Below, in pieces: positions 24,409-36,142 of a DNA stretch of 64,000 nt; the stretch's first letter is position 1; each line of letters starts with the position of its first letter. The notes beneath the pieces are model-generated. The model was given only the letters and a program-made list of their open reading frames with translations. It searched no databases and was not told where the DNA came from. Origin of the DNA: Symsagittifera roscoffensis (lineage: Eukaryota > Xenacoelomorpha > Acoela > Convolutidae); contig NC_087067.1 of assembly GCF_963678635.1 (NCBI RefSeq), positions 14,151,018 through 14,215,017 on the forward strand, read 5' to 3'. Position numbers and translations under genes: made by a program.

Positions 24409-25002
24409 GTAGCTTTCTGCTCAAGTCGCACCAGTTTTACTAAAAGAGACTATGGGGTCGCTTGATAGATCCCTTTGTTTCAATTAAAAAATAAAATACA
24501 AGTCTTGGTTAGGTTATGTCATAGATCATAGTCGATCTGGTTCTAGAGTTAACCTAATTTTTATTTAAACAGATAAACTAAAAGGGTTGACTTAAAAGTA
24601 TAGATTATTTATAAATGGATGAACAACTGTCTTAAATACCGAAATCGTTTTGGGGTATTTGGGTTAAGTTACATTAATTTAAGTTGATGGAAAACAATAA
24701 AGTCTTCCCTCTGTCAGTTCTGGAATCTTATATTTTTCAAAGTACTTGTTTTTAAAAAGAAGTTTACTAATAAAGAAAAAATTAAAATTGTTCAACTCGA
24801 CTGAGCTAGTGGGAAAATCAAAAATTCTGAAGATTCAGGTTGATTTGTTTCTCAGCTTTTTGGCTGAGCAGTCTGCAGTCTAGGCTTCATTTTTTCCCCC
24901 CTTTTCTTCATACACTTGATGAAATTGACGTTTGCAACTATTGTTTCTTAGCAAAAAAAATCAATAATTGAAAAGATCAGGGCATTTTATCATTGTTGCA
25001 AC
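24409..25002. repeat. Beta module, copy 6
   Basis: Full-length beta ending at an alpha start. Hairpin CTCAGCTTTTTGGCTGAG at about 24,852-24,869. Confidence 0.85.
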
Positions 25003-26318
25003 TGCTTTTCATAATTAAAGTATTAATGTCTTTTGTTAGGATCGCAAAAGGATTGGGGACTTTGGCGCCGAGCTGTCTGTTTTTTAAGGCAAGGTAGTAA
25101 ACTAGTCCGCCTAACTGGCGACATTCTTGTTTTCAATATCCAGGCTAAAAGCAGTTTAAAAAAATGAGTGCGATCTTGAAATAATTATTCAAACCGGAGG
25201 GTTATTTAAAATGTTAGAAAACTAAGTTAAACCGTGAGTTAGTGTGGTATTTGCAATACTACATTACAAAACACTGAGGCAAGGGGAAAAATATCTGAAA
25301 TTTGAGCTGACTGCGTCCACTTTTGTAGACTGCTCAAAAAACGTAAGAAGTGGTTTTTGAAAAAGTCGGACAGTGTCGCTAAAAAACCACACCGTGCACA
25401 AATGGCTCTTATTCATTATAGTCTCTCTGGGAAACTGTACATCCTCTTGAACAATACGAACACAACTTGTAGAAGCAATAGTTTGATTTTAATTCTAAAT
25501 TATGTGAGAAAAACTAATATGTTTGAGACAAATTAAACTGGGACGACCTAAAGGACAATATTAAGTTCTATAACGATTCAAAATAATACATTTTCTGATT
25601 GATATTTGCTTTCAGGAAAAAAGTTTGAAAATTGTAAAAATTTAGCTATGCTTTACTTCAAAAAATGCTATTCACGACCACTTGCGACTTAGTTGTAGTT
25701 TTATGTCCAGACTAATGCGACTAAATTTTGGCACTTTTAGGCTATCGCGTCTAAAGATTTTTTTCTTATCCAATTTGTTTGATATTTGATGTTGCGTGGC
25801 AAAAAAAATGTTGTCATGGCTTTTTTGACGTTATCACCATTCGATTGAATATTTCCTGTTTCAAAAGAACAAAATTTTGCTGCTTAAAAAATTACAACAC
25901 TGTAAAAAATACCATTTAAAATTTTGGACAATATCTGAAGTAAGCGGTGCACAATCGATTTTTTTCCATTAAATTTCTCCAGGCAGACTTTGACTCGCTT
26001 AAAAAATGAGACAACAATTTTAGGAGCTATTTGTTGTTAATGTGAGGTATTAAACTGTTAATGTATGGGATGGCATGTTAGATAAATTTGTACTGGGACA
26101 AACTAATAAATGATTTTAATTTTCTACATGATTCAAATTAAAACATTTTTTGATATTGGTTCTCCGGGAAGAAAGTTTGAAAACTCGAACTTTGTAGTTC
26201 ATTTTTTGCAAAAATTTTTCAAGTATACCAAGACAATGGTTGTAAATTTATATACTGTTTTTTTTGTGACTCATTTTGGAATTTTGAGACTTGTGCGACA
26301 AAAAATTAACAATTTTAG

Positions 26319-26543
26319 GCCGAGATGACAATTATTCAGAAAAACAGAATAGAGCAATTGCCAACCAAACTGTGGCCCGTATGACTGAAAAGTTAATTGC
26401 GACAGGCGCATTTGAAGGAAAAGCAACCGCGACTAGTTTAGCCGAAAAAAATTGGTACATTTTTGAACGCATCGATTGGTAGAAACAACATAGGATTCAG
26501 GCTGAAGTTAATTTGGCATAGAGGCAATACAAATTCAAATTAA
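26319..26543 (+). pseudogene. 74-codon exon-like block, copy 9 (frameshifted)
   Basis: Open through TGAFEGKATATSLAEKN, then a stop after the extra A in the A run. The terminal TAA is preserved. Confidence 0.55.
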
Positions 26544-28034
26544 ATGTGCGACCAAAAAAAAACGTTGTGCTCTCACATTTTTTAAAGGAATATCCTCAGA
26601 ATTAATTTAGAAACAGGCAAAAAATGTAAATATTCACCGAAGTAATTTGAAAGAGCAATTATATGACAAACCTAATTTTACTCATTTATATGACAAATAT
26701 AACATTGACAAATCATGTTTTTTTTGCCAAAAAAGTTTTAAAGTCTAAAAAAGTTTGATAATGAATTGAAAACAACTACGATTTTTGAAGGTTTGAAAGT
26801 TCTACCTATTTTAGATTTTCTGATAACCGTAGACTGTTTTTTAAACAAAGCAGGAAAAGAAATAGACAGTCACTGATTCGACAGAGCAAGAACTACATTA
26901 CGTAGGCAGTAACACAGTCCGCCTAAACCAGTCAGCAGTAGAAAAAAGTGAGTGCGATCTTGAATTAATTATTCAAATCGGAGGGTTATTTAAAATGTTA
27001 GAACACTAAGTTAAACCGTAATTTAGTGTAGTATTAGCAATACTACAATACGAAACACTGAGGCAAGGGGAAAAATATCTAGAATTTGAGCTGACTGCGT
27101 CCAGTTTTGTAGACTGTTCAAAAAACGTAAGAAGTTGTTTTTTAAAAAGTCGGACAGTGTCGCTAAAAAACCACATCGTGCACAAATGGCTCCTATCCGT
27201 TATAGTTTCTCTGGGAAACTGTACGCCCTCTTGAACAATACGAACACAACTTGTGGAAGCAATAATTTGTTTTTAATTCTAAATTGATTGAGAAAAACTA
27301 AATTATTTGAAAAAAACTAAGCTAGGACGACCTAATTGACAATATTAAGTTCTATAGCGATTCAAAATATTACATTTTCTGATTGATATTTGCTTTCAGG
27401 GAAAAAAATTTGAAAATTTTAAAAATGTAGCTAATCTTTACTTCAAAAAAAGCTATTCACAACCACTTGCGACTTGGTTGTAGTTTTATGTCCAAACTTT
27501 TGCGACTAAATTTTGGCACTTTTAGCCTATCGCGTCTAAAGAATTTTTTCTTATCCAAATTTTTTGATATTTGATTGTGCGTGGCAAAAAAATGTTGTCA
27601 TGGTTTTTTTGACGTTTTCGCCATTCGATTGAATAATTTCTGTTTCAAAAGAACAAAATTTTGCTTCTTAGTAAATTGCAAACCAATATATTTCTCCAGG
27701 CAGTCTTAGACTTGCTTAAAAATGAGACAACAATTTTCAGGGGCTATTTGTTGTTAATGTGAGGTATTAAACTGTTAATGTATGGGATGGCATAGTAGAT
27801 AAATTTGAACTGCGGCAAACCAATTAATGATATTAATTTTCTACATGATTCAAATTTTAACATTTTTTGATATTGGCTCTCCGGGAAAAAGTTCGAAAAC
27901 TCGAACTTTGTAGTTCATTTTTTGCAAAAATTTTTCAAGTATACCAAGACAATGGTTGTAAATTTTTATACTGTTTTTTTTGTGACTCATTTTGGAATTT
28001 TGAGACTTGTGCGACAAAAACTTAACAATTTTAG

Positions 28035-28258
28035 GCCGAGATGACAATTATTCAGGAAAACAGAATAGAGCAATTGACAACCAAACTGTGGCCCGTATGA
28101 CTGAAAAGTTAATTGCGACAGGCGCATTTGAAGGAAAAGCAAGCGAGACTAATTTAGCCGAAAATTTTATTAAATTTTTGAACACATCGATTGGTAGAAA
28201 AAACACAGGATTCAGGCTGAAAATAACTTGGCATAGAGGCAATACAAATTCAAATTAA
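28035..28258 (+). CDS. 74-codon exon-like block, copy 10 (open)
   Basis: Open from the acceptor (ending 28,034) to TAA. It differs from copy 3 by substitutions such as NYSGKQNRAIDN and KASETNLAENFIKF, but length and frame are kept. The C-terminal motif is GFRLKITWHRGNTNSN. Function is unknown. Compared with copy 12, the changes include both replacement and silent sites, so selection cannot be judged by eye. Confidence 0.4.
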
Positions 28259-29741
28259 ATGTGCGACTAACAAAAACGTCGTGCTCTCACATTTTTTATC
28301 CTCAGAATTAATTATTTAGAAACAGGCAAAAAATGTAAATATTCACTGAAGTAATTTGACAGAGCAATTATATGACAAACCTAATTATACTCTTTTATAT
28401 GACAAATGTAACATTGACAAAGCATGTTTTTTTTTGCCAAAAAAATTTTAAAGTCTAAAAAAGTTTGATAATGAATTGAAAACAACTGCGATTTTTGAAG
28501 GTTTGAAAGTTCTACCTATTTTTGATTTTCTGATTACCTTAGACTGTTTTTTAAACAAAGCAGGAAAAGAAATAGACAGTCACTGATTCGACAGAGCAAT
28601 AACTACATTACGTAGGCAGTAAACCAGTCCGCCTAAACCAGTCAGCAGTAGAAAAACGTGAGTGCGATCTTGAATTAATTATTCAAATCGGAGGGTTACT
28701 TAAAATGTTAGAACACTAAGTTAAACCGTAATTTAGTGTAGTATTTGCAATACTACAAAATGAAACACTGAGGCAAGCGGAAAAATATCTAGATTTTGAG
28801 CTGACTGCGTCCAGTTTTGTAGAATGTTCAAAAAATGTAAGAAATTGTTTTTTAAAAAGTCGGACAGTGTCGCTAAAAAACCACATTGTGCGCAAATGGC
28901 TCCTATCCATTATAGTTTCTCTGGGAAACTGTACGCCCTCTTGAACAATACGAACACAATTTGTGGAAGCAATAATTTATTTTTAATTCTAAATTGATTG
29001 AGAAAAACTAAATTATTTGAGAAAAACTAAGCTAGGACGACCTAATTGACATTATTAAGTTCTATAGCGATTCAAAATATTACATTTTCTGATTGATATT
29101 TGTTTCAGGGAAAAAAATTTGAAAATTTTAAAAAAGCTAATCTTCACTTCAAAAAAAGCTATTCACGACCACTTGCGACTTGGTTGTAGTTTTATGTCCA
29201 AACTTTTGCGACTAAATTTTGGCACTTTTAGCCTATCGCGTCTAAAGACTTTTTTCTTATCCAATTTTTTCGATATTTGATTGTGCGTGGCAAAAAAATG
29301 TTGTCATGGTTTTTTTGACGTTTTCGCCATTCGATTGAATAATTTCTATTTCAAAAGAACAAAATTTTGCTTCTTAGTAAGTTGCAAACCATTATATTTC
29401 TCCAGGCAGTCTTAGACTTGCTTAAAAATGAGACAACAATTTTCAGGGTTTATTTGTTGTTAATGTGAGGTATTAAACTGTTAATGTATGGGATGGCATA
29501 GTAGATAAATTTGAACTGCGACAAACCAATTAATGATATTAATTTTCTACATGATTCAAATTTTAACAATTTTTGATATTGGTTCTCCGGGAAGAAATTT
29601 TGAATACTCAAACTTTGTAGTTAATTTTTTGCAAAATTTTTTCGAGTATACCAGGACAAAGGTTGTAAATTTATATACTGTTTTTTTGTGACTAATTTTG
29701 AAATTTTTAGACTTTTGCGACAAAAAATTTAACAATTTTAG

Positions 29742-29964
29742 GCCGAGATGACAATTATTCAGAAAAACAGAATAGAGCAATTGACAACCAAACTGTGGCC
29801 CGTATGACTAAAAAATAATTGCGACAGGCGCATTTGAAGGAAAAGCAAGCTAGACTATTTTAGCCGAAAAATTTATTAAATTTTTGAACACATCGATTGG
29901 TAGAAAAAACATAGGATTCAGGCTGAAGTTAACTTGGCATAGAGGCAATACAAATTCAAATTAA
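29742..29964 (+). pseudogene. 74-codon exon-like block, copy 11 (interrupted)
   Basis: The change ATGACTAAAAAATAATTGCG creates an in-frame stop after about 27 codons. The rest is nearly identical to copies 10 and 12. Confidence 0.55.
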
Positions 29965-31454
29965 ATGTGCGACTAACAAAAACGTCGTGCTCTCACATTT
30001 TTCAAAGGAATATCCTCAGAATTAATTTAGAAACAGGCAAAAAATGTAAATATTCACTGAAGTAATTTGACAGAGCAATTATATGACAAACCTAATTTTA
30101 CTCATTTTTATGACAAATGTAACGTTGACAAATCGTGTTTTTTTTGCCAAAAAAAATTTAAAGTCTGAAAAATTTGATAATGAATTGAAAACAACTGCGA
30201 TTTTTGAAGGTTTGAAAGTTCTACCTATTTTTGATTTTCTGATTACCTTAGACTGTTTTTTAAACAAAGCAGGAAAAGAAATAGACAGTCACTGATTCGA
30301 CAGAGCAATAACTACATTACGTAGGCAGTAAACCAGTCCGCCTAAACCAGTCAGCATTAGAAAAATGTGAGTGCGATCTTGATTTAATTATTCAAATCGG
30401 AGGGTTATTTAAAATGTTAGAACACTAAGTTAAACCGTAATTTAGTGTAGTATTTGCAATACTACAATATGAAACACTGAGGCAAGGGGAAAATATCTAG
30501 AATTTGAGCTGAGTGCGTCCAGTTTTGTAGACTGTTCAAAAAACGTAAGAAGTTGTTTTTTAAAAAGTCGGACAGTGTCGCTAAAAAACCACACCGTGCG
30601 CAAATGGCTCCTATCCATTATAGTTTCTCTGGGAATTTGTACGCCCTCTTGAACAATACGAACACAACTTGTGGAAGCAATTATTTAATTTTAATTCTAA
30701 ATTGATTGAGAAAAACTAAATTATTTGAGAAAAACTAAGCTAGGACGACATATTGACATTATTAAGTTCTATAGCGATTCAAAATATTACATTTTCTGAT
30801 TGATATTTGCTTTCAGGGAAAAAAATTTAGAAAATTTTAAAAATGTAGCTAATCTTTACTTCAAAAAAAGCTATTCACGACCACTTGCGACTTGGTTGTA
30901 GTTTTATGTCCAAACTTTTGCGACTAAATTTTGGCACTTTTAGCCTCTCGCGTCTAAAGAATTTTTTCTTATCCAATTTTTTTGATATTTGATTGTGCGT
31001 GGCAAAAAAAATGTTGTCATGGTTTTTTTGACGTTTTCGCCATTCGATTGAATAATTTTTGTTTCAAAAGATCAAAATTTTGCTTCTTAGTAAATTGCAA
31101 ACCATTATATTTCTCCAGGCAGTCTTAGACTTGCTTAAAAAATGAGACAACAATTTTCAGGGGCTATTTGTTGTTAATTTGAGGTATTAAACTGTTAATG
31201 TATGGGATAGCATAGTAGATAAATTTGAACTGCGACAAACCAATTAATGATATTAATTTTCAACATGATTCAAATTTTAACATTTTTTGATATTGGTTCT
31301 CCGGGAAGAAAGTTTGAATACTCAAATTTTGTAGTTAATTTTTTGCAAAATTTTTTCGAGTATACCAGGACAAAGGTTGTAAATTTATATACTGTTTTTT
31401 TGTGACTAATTTTGGAATTTTGAGACTTTTGCGACAAAAATTTAACAATTTTAG

Positions 31455-31678
31455 GCCGAGATGACAATTATTCAGAAAAACAGAATAGAGCAATTGACAA
31501 CCAAACTGTGGCCCGTATGACTGAAAAATTAATTGCGACAGGCGCATTTGAAGGAAAAGCAAGCGAGACTAACTTAGCCGAAAAATTTATTAAATTTTTG
31601 AACACATCGATTGGTAGAAAAAACATAGGATTCAGGCTGAAGTTAACTTGGCATAGAGGCAATACAAATTCAAATTAA
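31455..31678 (+). CDS. 74-codon exon-like block, copy 12 (open)
   Basis: Intact like copies 3 and 10: 73 sense codons from the acceptor (ending 31,454) to TAA. It contains TGAFEGKASETNLAEKFIKF and GFRLKLTWHRGNTNSN. It lies in the last regular 1.71-kb unit. No family is recognised, and no upstream exon in matching phase was found within the unit. It may be a terminal exon of a tandem gene family or a mobile-element remnant. Confidence 0.4.
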
Positions 31679-32019
31679 ATGTGCGACTAACAAAAACGTC
31701 GTGCTCTCACATTTTTTAAAGGAATATCCTCAGAATTAATTTAGAAACAGGCAAAAAATGTAAATATTCACTGAAGTAATTTGACAGAGCAATTATATGA
31801 TAAACCTAATTTTACTCATTTTTATGACAAATGTAACGTTGACAAATCGTGTTTTTTTTTGCCAAAAAAAAATTAAAGTCTAAAAAATTTGTTAATGAAT
31901 TGAAAACAACTGCAATTTTTGAAGGTTTGGAAGTTCTACCTATTTTTGATTTTCTGATTACCTTAGACTGTTTTTTAAACAAAGCAGGAAAAGAAATAGA
32001 CCGTCACTGATTCGACAGA

Positions 32020-32400
32020 GCAATAAACAGTCAGATATTCATTTGCTATCAGCTCGACGACAAAAAGCAGTAACTGCACTCGGGTTCCTTTTTTCTCTGC
32101 ATATTTATCTAGTCGTTTGTTCAATAACATATTAATTGATACTGTATTAAAGCAATTTAATTGTTCTATAAACAATGATAAAAAATCGTTAAATCCAAAT
32201 TGCGATTTGCTTTCTTATTTTTTTATTTGTAATTGGTTTTGCGTGGCACCTCCATATCACTTATCGGACTTTAATTGAGATCATGTGACTATTCAAAGTT
32301 CCATAAATTCACGAAATTTTGTCGCAAGGTAAACCATGCTTAGATTTTGAGCTCAAAGCGTCCAATTTCGTAGACTGTTCAAAAATCGCATTAAAATTTC
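32020..32400. repeat. Gamma module with internal deletion
   Basis: Gamma sequence in which GCGTGGCA is joined directly to CCTCCATATCAC. This truncated form also starts copy B at 42,242, so the deletion predates the 10-kb duplication. Confidence 0.8.
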
Positions 32401-32429
32401 AGTTAAAAATTCGGCATTGCCTGCAAAAC

Positions 32430-32680
32430 GGCAAGACGGCAATTCGTAACAGGTGACAGTTCATAACAAGCAGCAATTGGTGCCAAGGCATATGCAAGTA
32501 GAACACGTTTGCTCCTTTTCGTTCCGCTGCGCTGACATCCGGCACGAGAGGAACACTAAGTGTAAATCGGTGTTCCCCGCTTAAACTATTGTTACAAATC
32601 GTTGCTTTTTACGAATTGTCGCCTTTTATAAATTGTGATCTGTTACAAAGTATCGCTTCACAGTAACAAACAGCACTATA
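32430..32680. other. Short inverted repeats, copy A left end
   Basis: Contains GGAACAC and GTGTTCC arms and a looser inverted pair (AATTCGTAACA and TTTACGAATT) around a GC-richer centre (CGTTCCGCTGCGCTGACATC). It has the look of a degenerate foldback element. The counterpart lies at about 42,450-42,700. Confidence 0.35.
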
Positions 32681-33493
32681 CACAAACGTCTTTTTACCAT
32701 TATATCCCTCCACCAAATTTAAGCCCCTCTGATGTTGTGCTTTCAAGAAAAACAGACCAGCGCGAAAAAGACATGCGCCACAGACCAGCGTTTAAAAAAT
32801 AATTTAACTGCGACCGTAGCGGCGACCAAAGCCAATGTAGCTCAGACTGATTTGACGAAAACATTTGTTGTTTTTTTTGACAAATAAAAATGGGGAGGAA
32901 CTTTGTATTCGGGTTTGTTTTAGTTTTTCTTTCTTTTTTTGTTTTCCAAGCAATATTAGATATCACAGATAAACATAGGAATGGGCCGAGTGATAAATCA
33001 TTTTAAGATTCTTTCAGTCGGTATTCAAATGACATTTCAAAAAAATTCAAAAATTAGTCCCCGAGTCGAGAAAAACTGGTCCGAAAATTTGAGATTTCGT
33101 CAATTTCGATTAGTAACGCAATCGAGTAACGTTTGTTATATGGATTTTTATTGTTTTTTAAAGAAATTTAGGATAAAAAACTTGTTTTTAAAATGAAAAA
33201 AAAACTAGTTTTGCATGTTTTATTGCGCTTGTTTGGCGAAAAAAAAATTTAAAAATAATTTATAACTGTGCAAAAATTTAGAAAACTTTTTTTAAACTTT
33301 TTGTTTATTATTGTTTTTTGGTGACAAATGTTGTCAGTCATATCTAATTTACTAATTTTCTACGCTTTCGTATAGTTATCGAATAACTACCTACTAAAAA
33401 GCACACCAATTGAAGAAAAGTAAAAAAAAATAACATATTTACATTTTTTTAATGAATATGGTCGGAACATTCTGTGCTACTTGCACAACAACC

Positions 33494-33706
33494 GGATCAA
33501 GTTAACATCCTCCCACCCCAACCCCCCCCCATCCCCCCAAGATAAGTCCAAGTTAAGATCTTCCACCCCATTTTTTAATTCGCGTCAAATTTGCTAAGCG
33601 CTGCATGTAAAATGCTGGATTCTGATTGGCTGAGAACCAAGTCAACAATCCTTCCCCCAAACGGCCTTAGGGGGGGGGGGGGAGGGGGAGGATGTTAACT
33701 TGGTCC
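33494..33706. mobile_element. C/G-tract foldback MITE, copy A
   Basis: The terminal inverted repeats pair GGATCAAGTTAACATCCTCC at the left with GGACCAAGTTAACATCCTCC (reverse complement of the right end). They continue into a C run on the left and a G run on the right. The direct repeat CAACAACCGG at 33,486-33,495 and 33,707-33,716 is the target-site duplication (8-10 bp depending on where the ends are placed). About 213 bp, non-coding. The superfamily is not certain. Confidence 0.8.
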
Positions 33707-34529
33707 CAACAACCGGCTATTCTTGCGTTAGTTTTGATTATATCAATGGTTGAAAAAAAACATGCGTATGGCAGTATTGCCGAAATTATCTTGGAATAGG
33801 TGCGATTGTAACGATTGAAACGAATGGGGCAAAAAATTTCAGCAATGACAATTTTTAGTAGGTTTATTGAGGAAATTTTCTGCAGAACGGAACTAGAAAT
33901 GAACGGAACTAGAACGGTACTAGACATTCAAACCATAGCGAACGAAACTCGATGTTTCCAGTTTCTGTCTGCGACTTTAACCTTGCTTAGACTATGAAAC
34001 TTCGGCCAAGGAATTAACTTCGGTGCGAATTTGAAAGTTAGCCGCGGACCTCGACGCGGCTAGTTAGAGGACAGTCGAAACAAAAAAGGGGGCACATTAC
34101 GGTCCTTCGCACATGAGAGATTCCCCTTTATACAAGCTGACTCGTTTTGTGTTAATGAACGAGGTGAAATATCCCCTGTAAATGGCGTCTGTTTCTGTTG
34201 GCTATGCCTTAATACATTTTCAATAAATGCATCGCAACTTTTGTTGCACTCTGAAAAACTTTATTTCTCTCCCTCAATCGATTCGGTTGGTGAAGAGAGT
34301 GTTAGCTTGGTCCTAAGTATTTTAAAGGTTGGATTGTAGTAGATGCAACGATTTCGCTGCTGTCCCATTAAATCGCGTGACCATTTCACATGTAAAATGT
34401 AAATGTAATTTTGGCCTTTTGAGTGCACGTAGCACGTAAAATAATACTATTTGCTTGAATGAAATGAAGCCGTCAAAGAGAGAATTAAATTGGAGTTACG
34501 CAACTATGTGCATGTATTTCCCTCGTTAA

Positions 34530-34608
34530 CCAATCAGAAACGAGTGTTTGAGACGATATAGTTACGTAAGTTGCCACGCTTACAAATTGTTACTATTTAT
34601 AGAAAATG
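34530..34608 (+). promoter_or_regulatory. Possible promoter motifs upstream of an ATG
   Basis: A CCAAT box (34,530-34,534), the bZIP-type palindrome TTACGTAA (34,562-34,569) and an ATG at 34,606 whose frame is arginine-rich (MNRIFSTLHVLSSRRK). All are preserved in copy B. Suggestive only. Confidence 0.25.
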
Positions 34609-34676
34609 AATCGCATTTTCTCTACTCTACACGTTTTATCCTCTCGTCGTAAAACACTAATTGCTTATTCTTGCAG

Positions 34677-34732
34677 GAAATTCAGACAACGAATTAAACT
34701 ATGCGCATTTTGACCGCTTGATGTCGTCGCGA
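34677..34732 (+). pseudogene. Candidate 56-nt exon, copy A
   Basis: Acceptor CTTATTCTTGCAG, then an open frame NSDNELNYAHFDRLMSSR, then a consensus donor GA|GTAAGT. Codons are GC-richer than the flanks. The exon and both splice sites are identical in copy B. Copy A has lost 43 bp directly upstream, which in copy B extend the same frame (QIKHRRELSDVIAG). The protein is unknown. A good next exon in matching phase was not found; the acceptor at about 35,658 (TTTCTCTGTTTCAG) is possible. Confidence 0.4.
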
Positions 34733-35944
34733 GTAAGTTATTACGCCAAGCCAAATTTTTACCTGAAAATAAAATGGAAAATGCATGAAAATCAAAAATA
34801 GCTGAAATTTGAATTGGAAATTGCAGCAGGAAATAAGTAGCTAGCACAGACCAACCAACTATTGTAGCTTGACATTTTGGGGGACCACGGACCACCACAC
34901 ACACAGCGGGATTGGGGGGATTTTATTATTGCTGCGTTTGTTGTAAAACCGAAAAGGGAATTGGAATTGAAAACACATGGAACTGGGAATAAGAAAAATG
35001 TAAAATACTGCAGCAAAGGAGGTCGTTCATTGACAAATTCATGTGCTCTCTCTCTCTTTCCCTGCAATATTTTATTTTATAGCTATTGCTCCATGTATAA
35101 ATTTTGCATTTAGTAGAGCTCCTCTCTGAGCAAGAGAGCTTAACATAATAATAATAGCTAGCAAGATATTTTATATCCTTTGCTATTTCTGCTTGCTAGC
35201 TTGTTTTGTTACTACATAACATACAGTTTAGAATTCAACCATTTCATTTACGCATTCGCTTCGTAGGCATTTGCTCTACTAACTAAACTGTACAAAGAAA
35301 GCGTTCTCTACTTCTTTCTCTCTTTCTATCTGAGTTGAGCTAAAATTGAAAATACATGCACACACAACGCGAAATATTCTCGCGATTTTCTCTTAGTTCA
35401 GACTCGAATCTTATGTACAATTGTTCAGTTTATGACGTGTTTTTGCAAATCAGAAAAATCTACTGAAAAAGTCAGTTTAATCGACTGTTTTTTGTCTTAA
35501 AATGGCCATTTAATCATTGGTATTAACAAAGAGCAACTCATTTTGTAGTTATGACATTTTCGGCAATAATTATGACCGACATAGTTTGAGGCTAGGATAA
35601 CCTAAACCGCAGACTAATCTAAAGTTCACTGTTCTATTATCTTTTTCTCTGTTTCAGTCGATTCACATCGTCATGCAAATCTCGACATGAATTTCAATAC
35701 TTTCTTACCGATTCTTGACTGATTCGTTGCCCTTAATATATACTCTTATTCCTCCTTAGCAGCTGTTGGTTACAACGATTTCTTTTCGGATATTTTGATA
35801 AAGATTTTCTCGCCAGTCGTCAATTCAATATATGGTATCGCAATATTATTTTAATTTCAAATGAAGTCAAGCTTTTACCTTCTGGACTTTTCAGTTACTT
35901 GATTTTGCGCCCCGAAAAGTAATAAAACGCCCAGACGAACCCTT

Positions 35945-36142
35945 AGAAAGACTAGCAGTGTTGTCTGACCCCTGACCTCCTATAGCCCTGAGTGTTGGTC
36001 ACGTGATTCCATTCGACGCGGCTCAACGAAGACGATTCAACCACGTCACCCCGACCCCTCGCTCCTCCGCCTTGGGACGCTATGTTATCCTCCCCCCTTC
36101 GGATGTCAGTAATCAGCCCAAGTAGCGCCCCCAACCCAAAGG
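35945..36142. promoter_or_regulatory. GC-rich CpG-containing block, copy A
   Basis: Clearly GC-rich against AT-rich flanks, with several CpGs, a TCACGTGA E-box (35,999-36,006), CCACGTCACC and a possible donor AAAG|GTCAGT at its right end. Open frames exist on both strands (plus: GHVIPFDAAQRRRF, LPPSDVSNQPK then TAG). It may be a promoter or an exon. The core is identical in copy B (about 46,728-46,900). Confidence 0.35.

Larger units (their letters stand above)
1..32011. repeat. Complex higher-order tandem repeat array
   Basis: The first half of the window is built from recurring modules. Alpha carries the exon-like block ending in TWHRGNTNSN, beta the TTTTTGGCTGAG hairpin, and gamma starts near GCTCGACGACAAAAAGC. 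Delta is a minisatellite of about 60 bp, epsilon holds CCCTTCTTTAGAGA, and zeta holds CTGATGAGCGATAGAGA. Module order changes along the array, which points to repeated unequal exchange. Neighbouring units look about 90-97% alike by eye. Older, much more diverged relationships exist between modules; for example gamma resembles part of alpha around GCGTGGCAAAAA. It is not a simple satellite and no transposon ends bound it as a whole. Confidence 0.93.
25003..32011. repeat. Four alpha units, the last three in a regular 1.71-kb tandem
   Basis: The first runs 25,003-26,877. The next three start at TCGACAGAGCAA, at 26,878, 28,588 and 30,297, and measure 1710, 1709 and 1715 bp. This is the youngest-looking part of the array: the units share private variants such as TTGATTGTGCGTGG. 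Each holds one 74-codon block. The array ends at 32,012 where gamma sequence follows. Confidence 0.92.

Noticed and set aside
32700-32966. Minus-strand 88-codon frame (and copy at 42,721)
   Set aside because: Open in both copies only because they are nearly identical there. The composition is AT-driven (lysine-rich start) with no splice or motif support.
33667-33927. Minus-strand frame ending in a proline run (and copy at 43,697)
   Set aside because: The proline codons are the G/C tract of the foldback element, and the frame crosses the element boundary.
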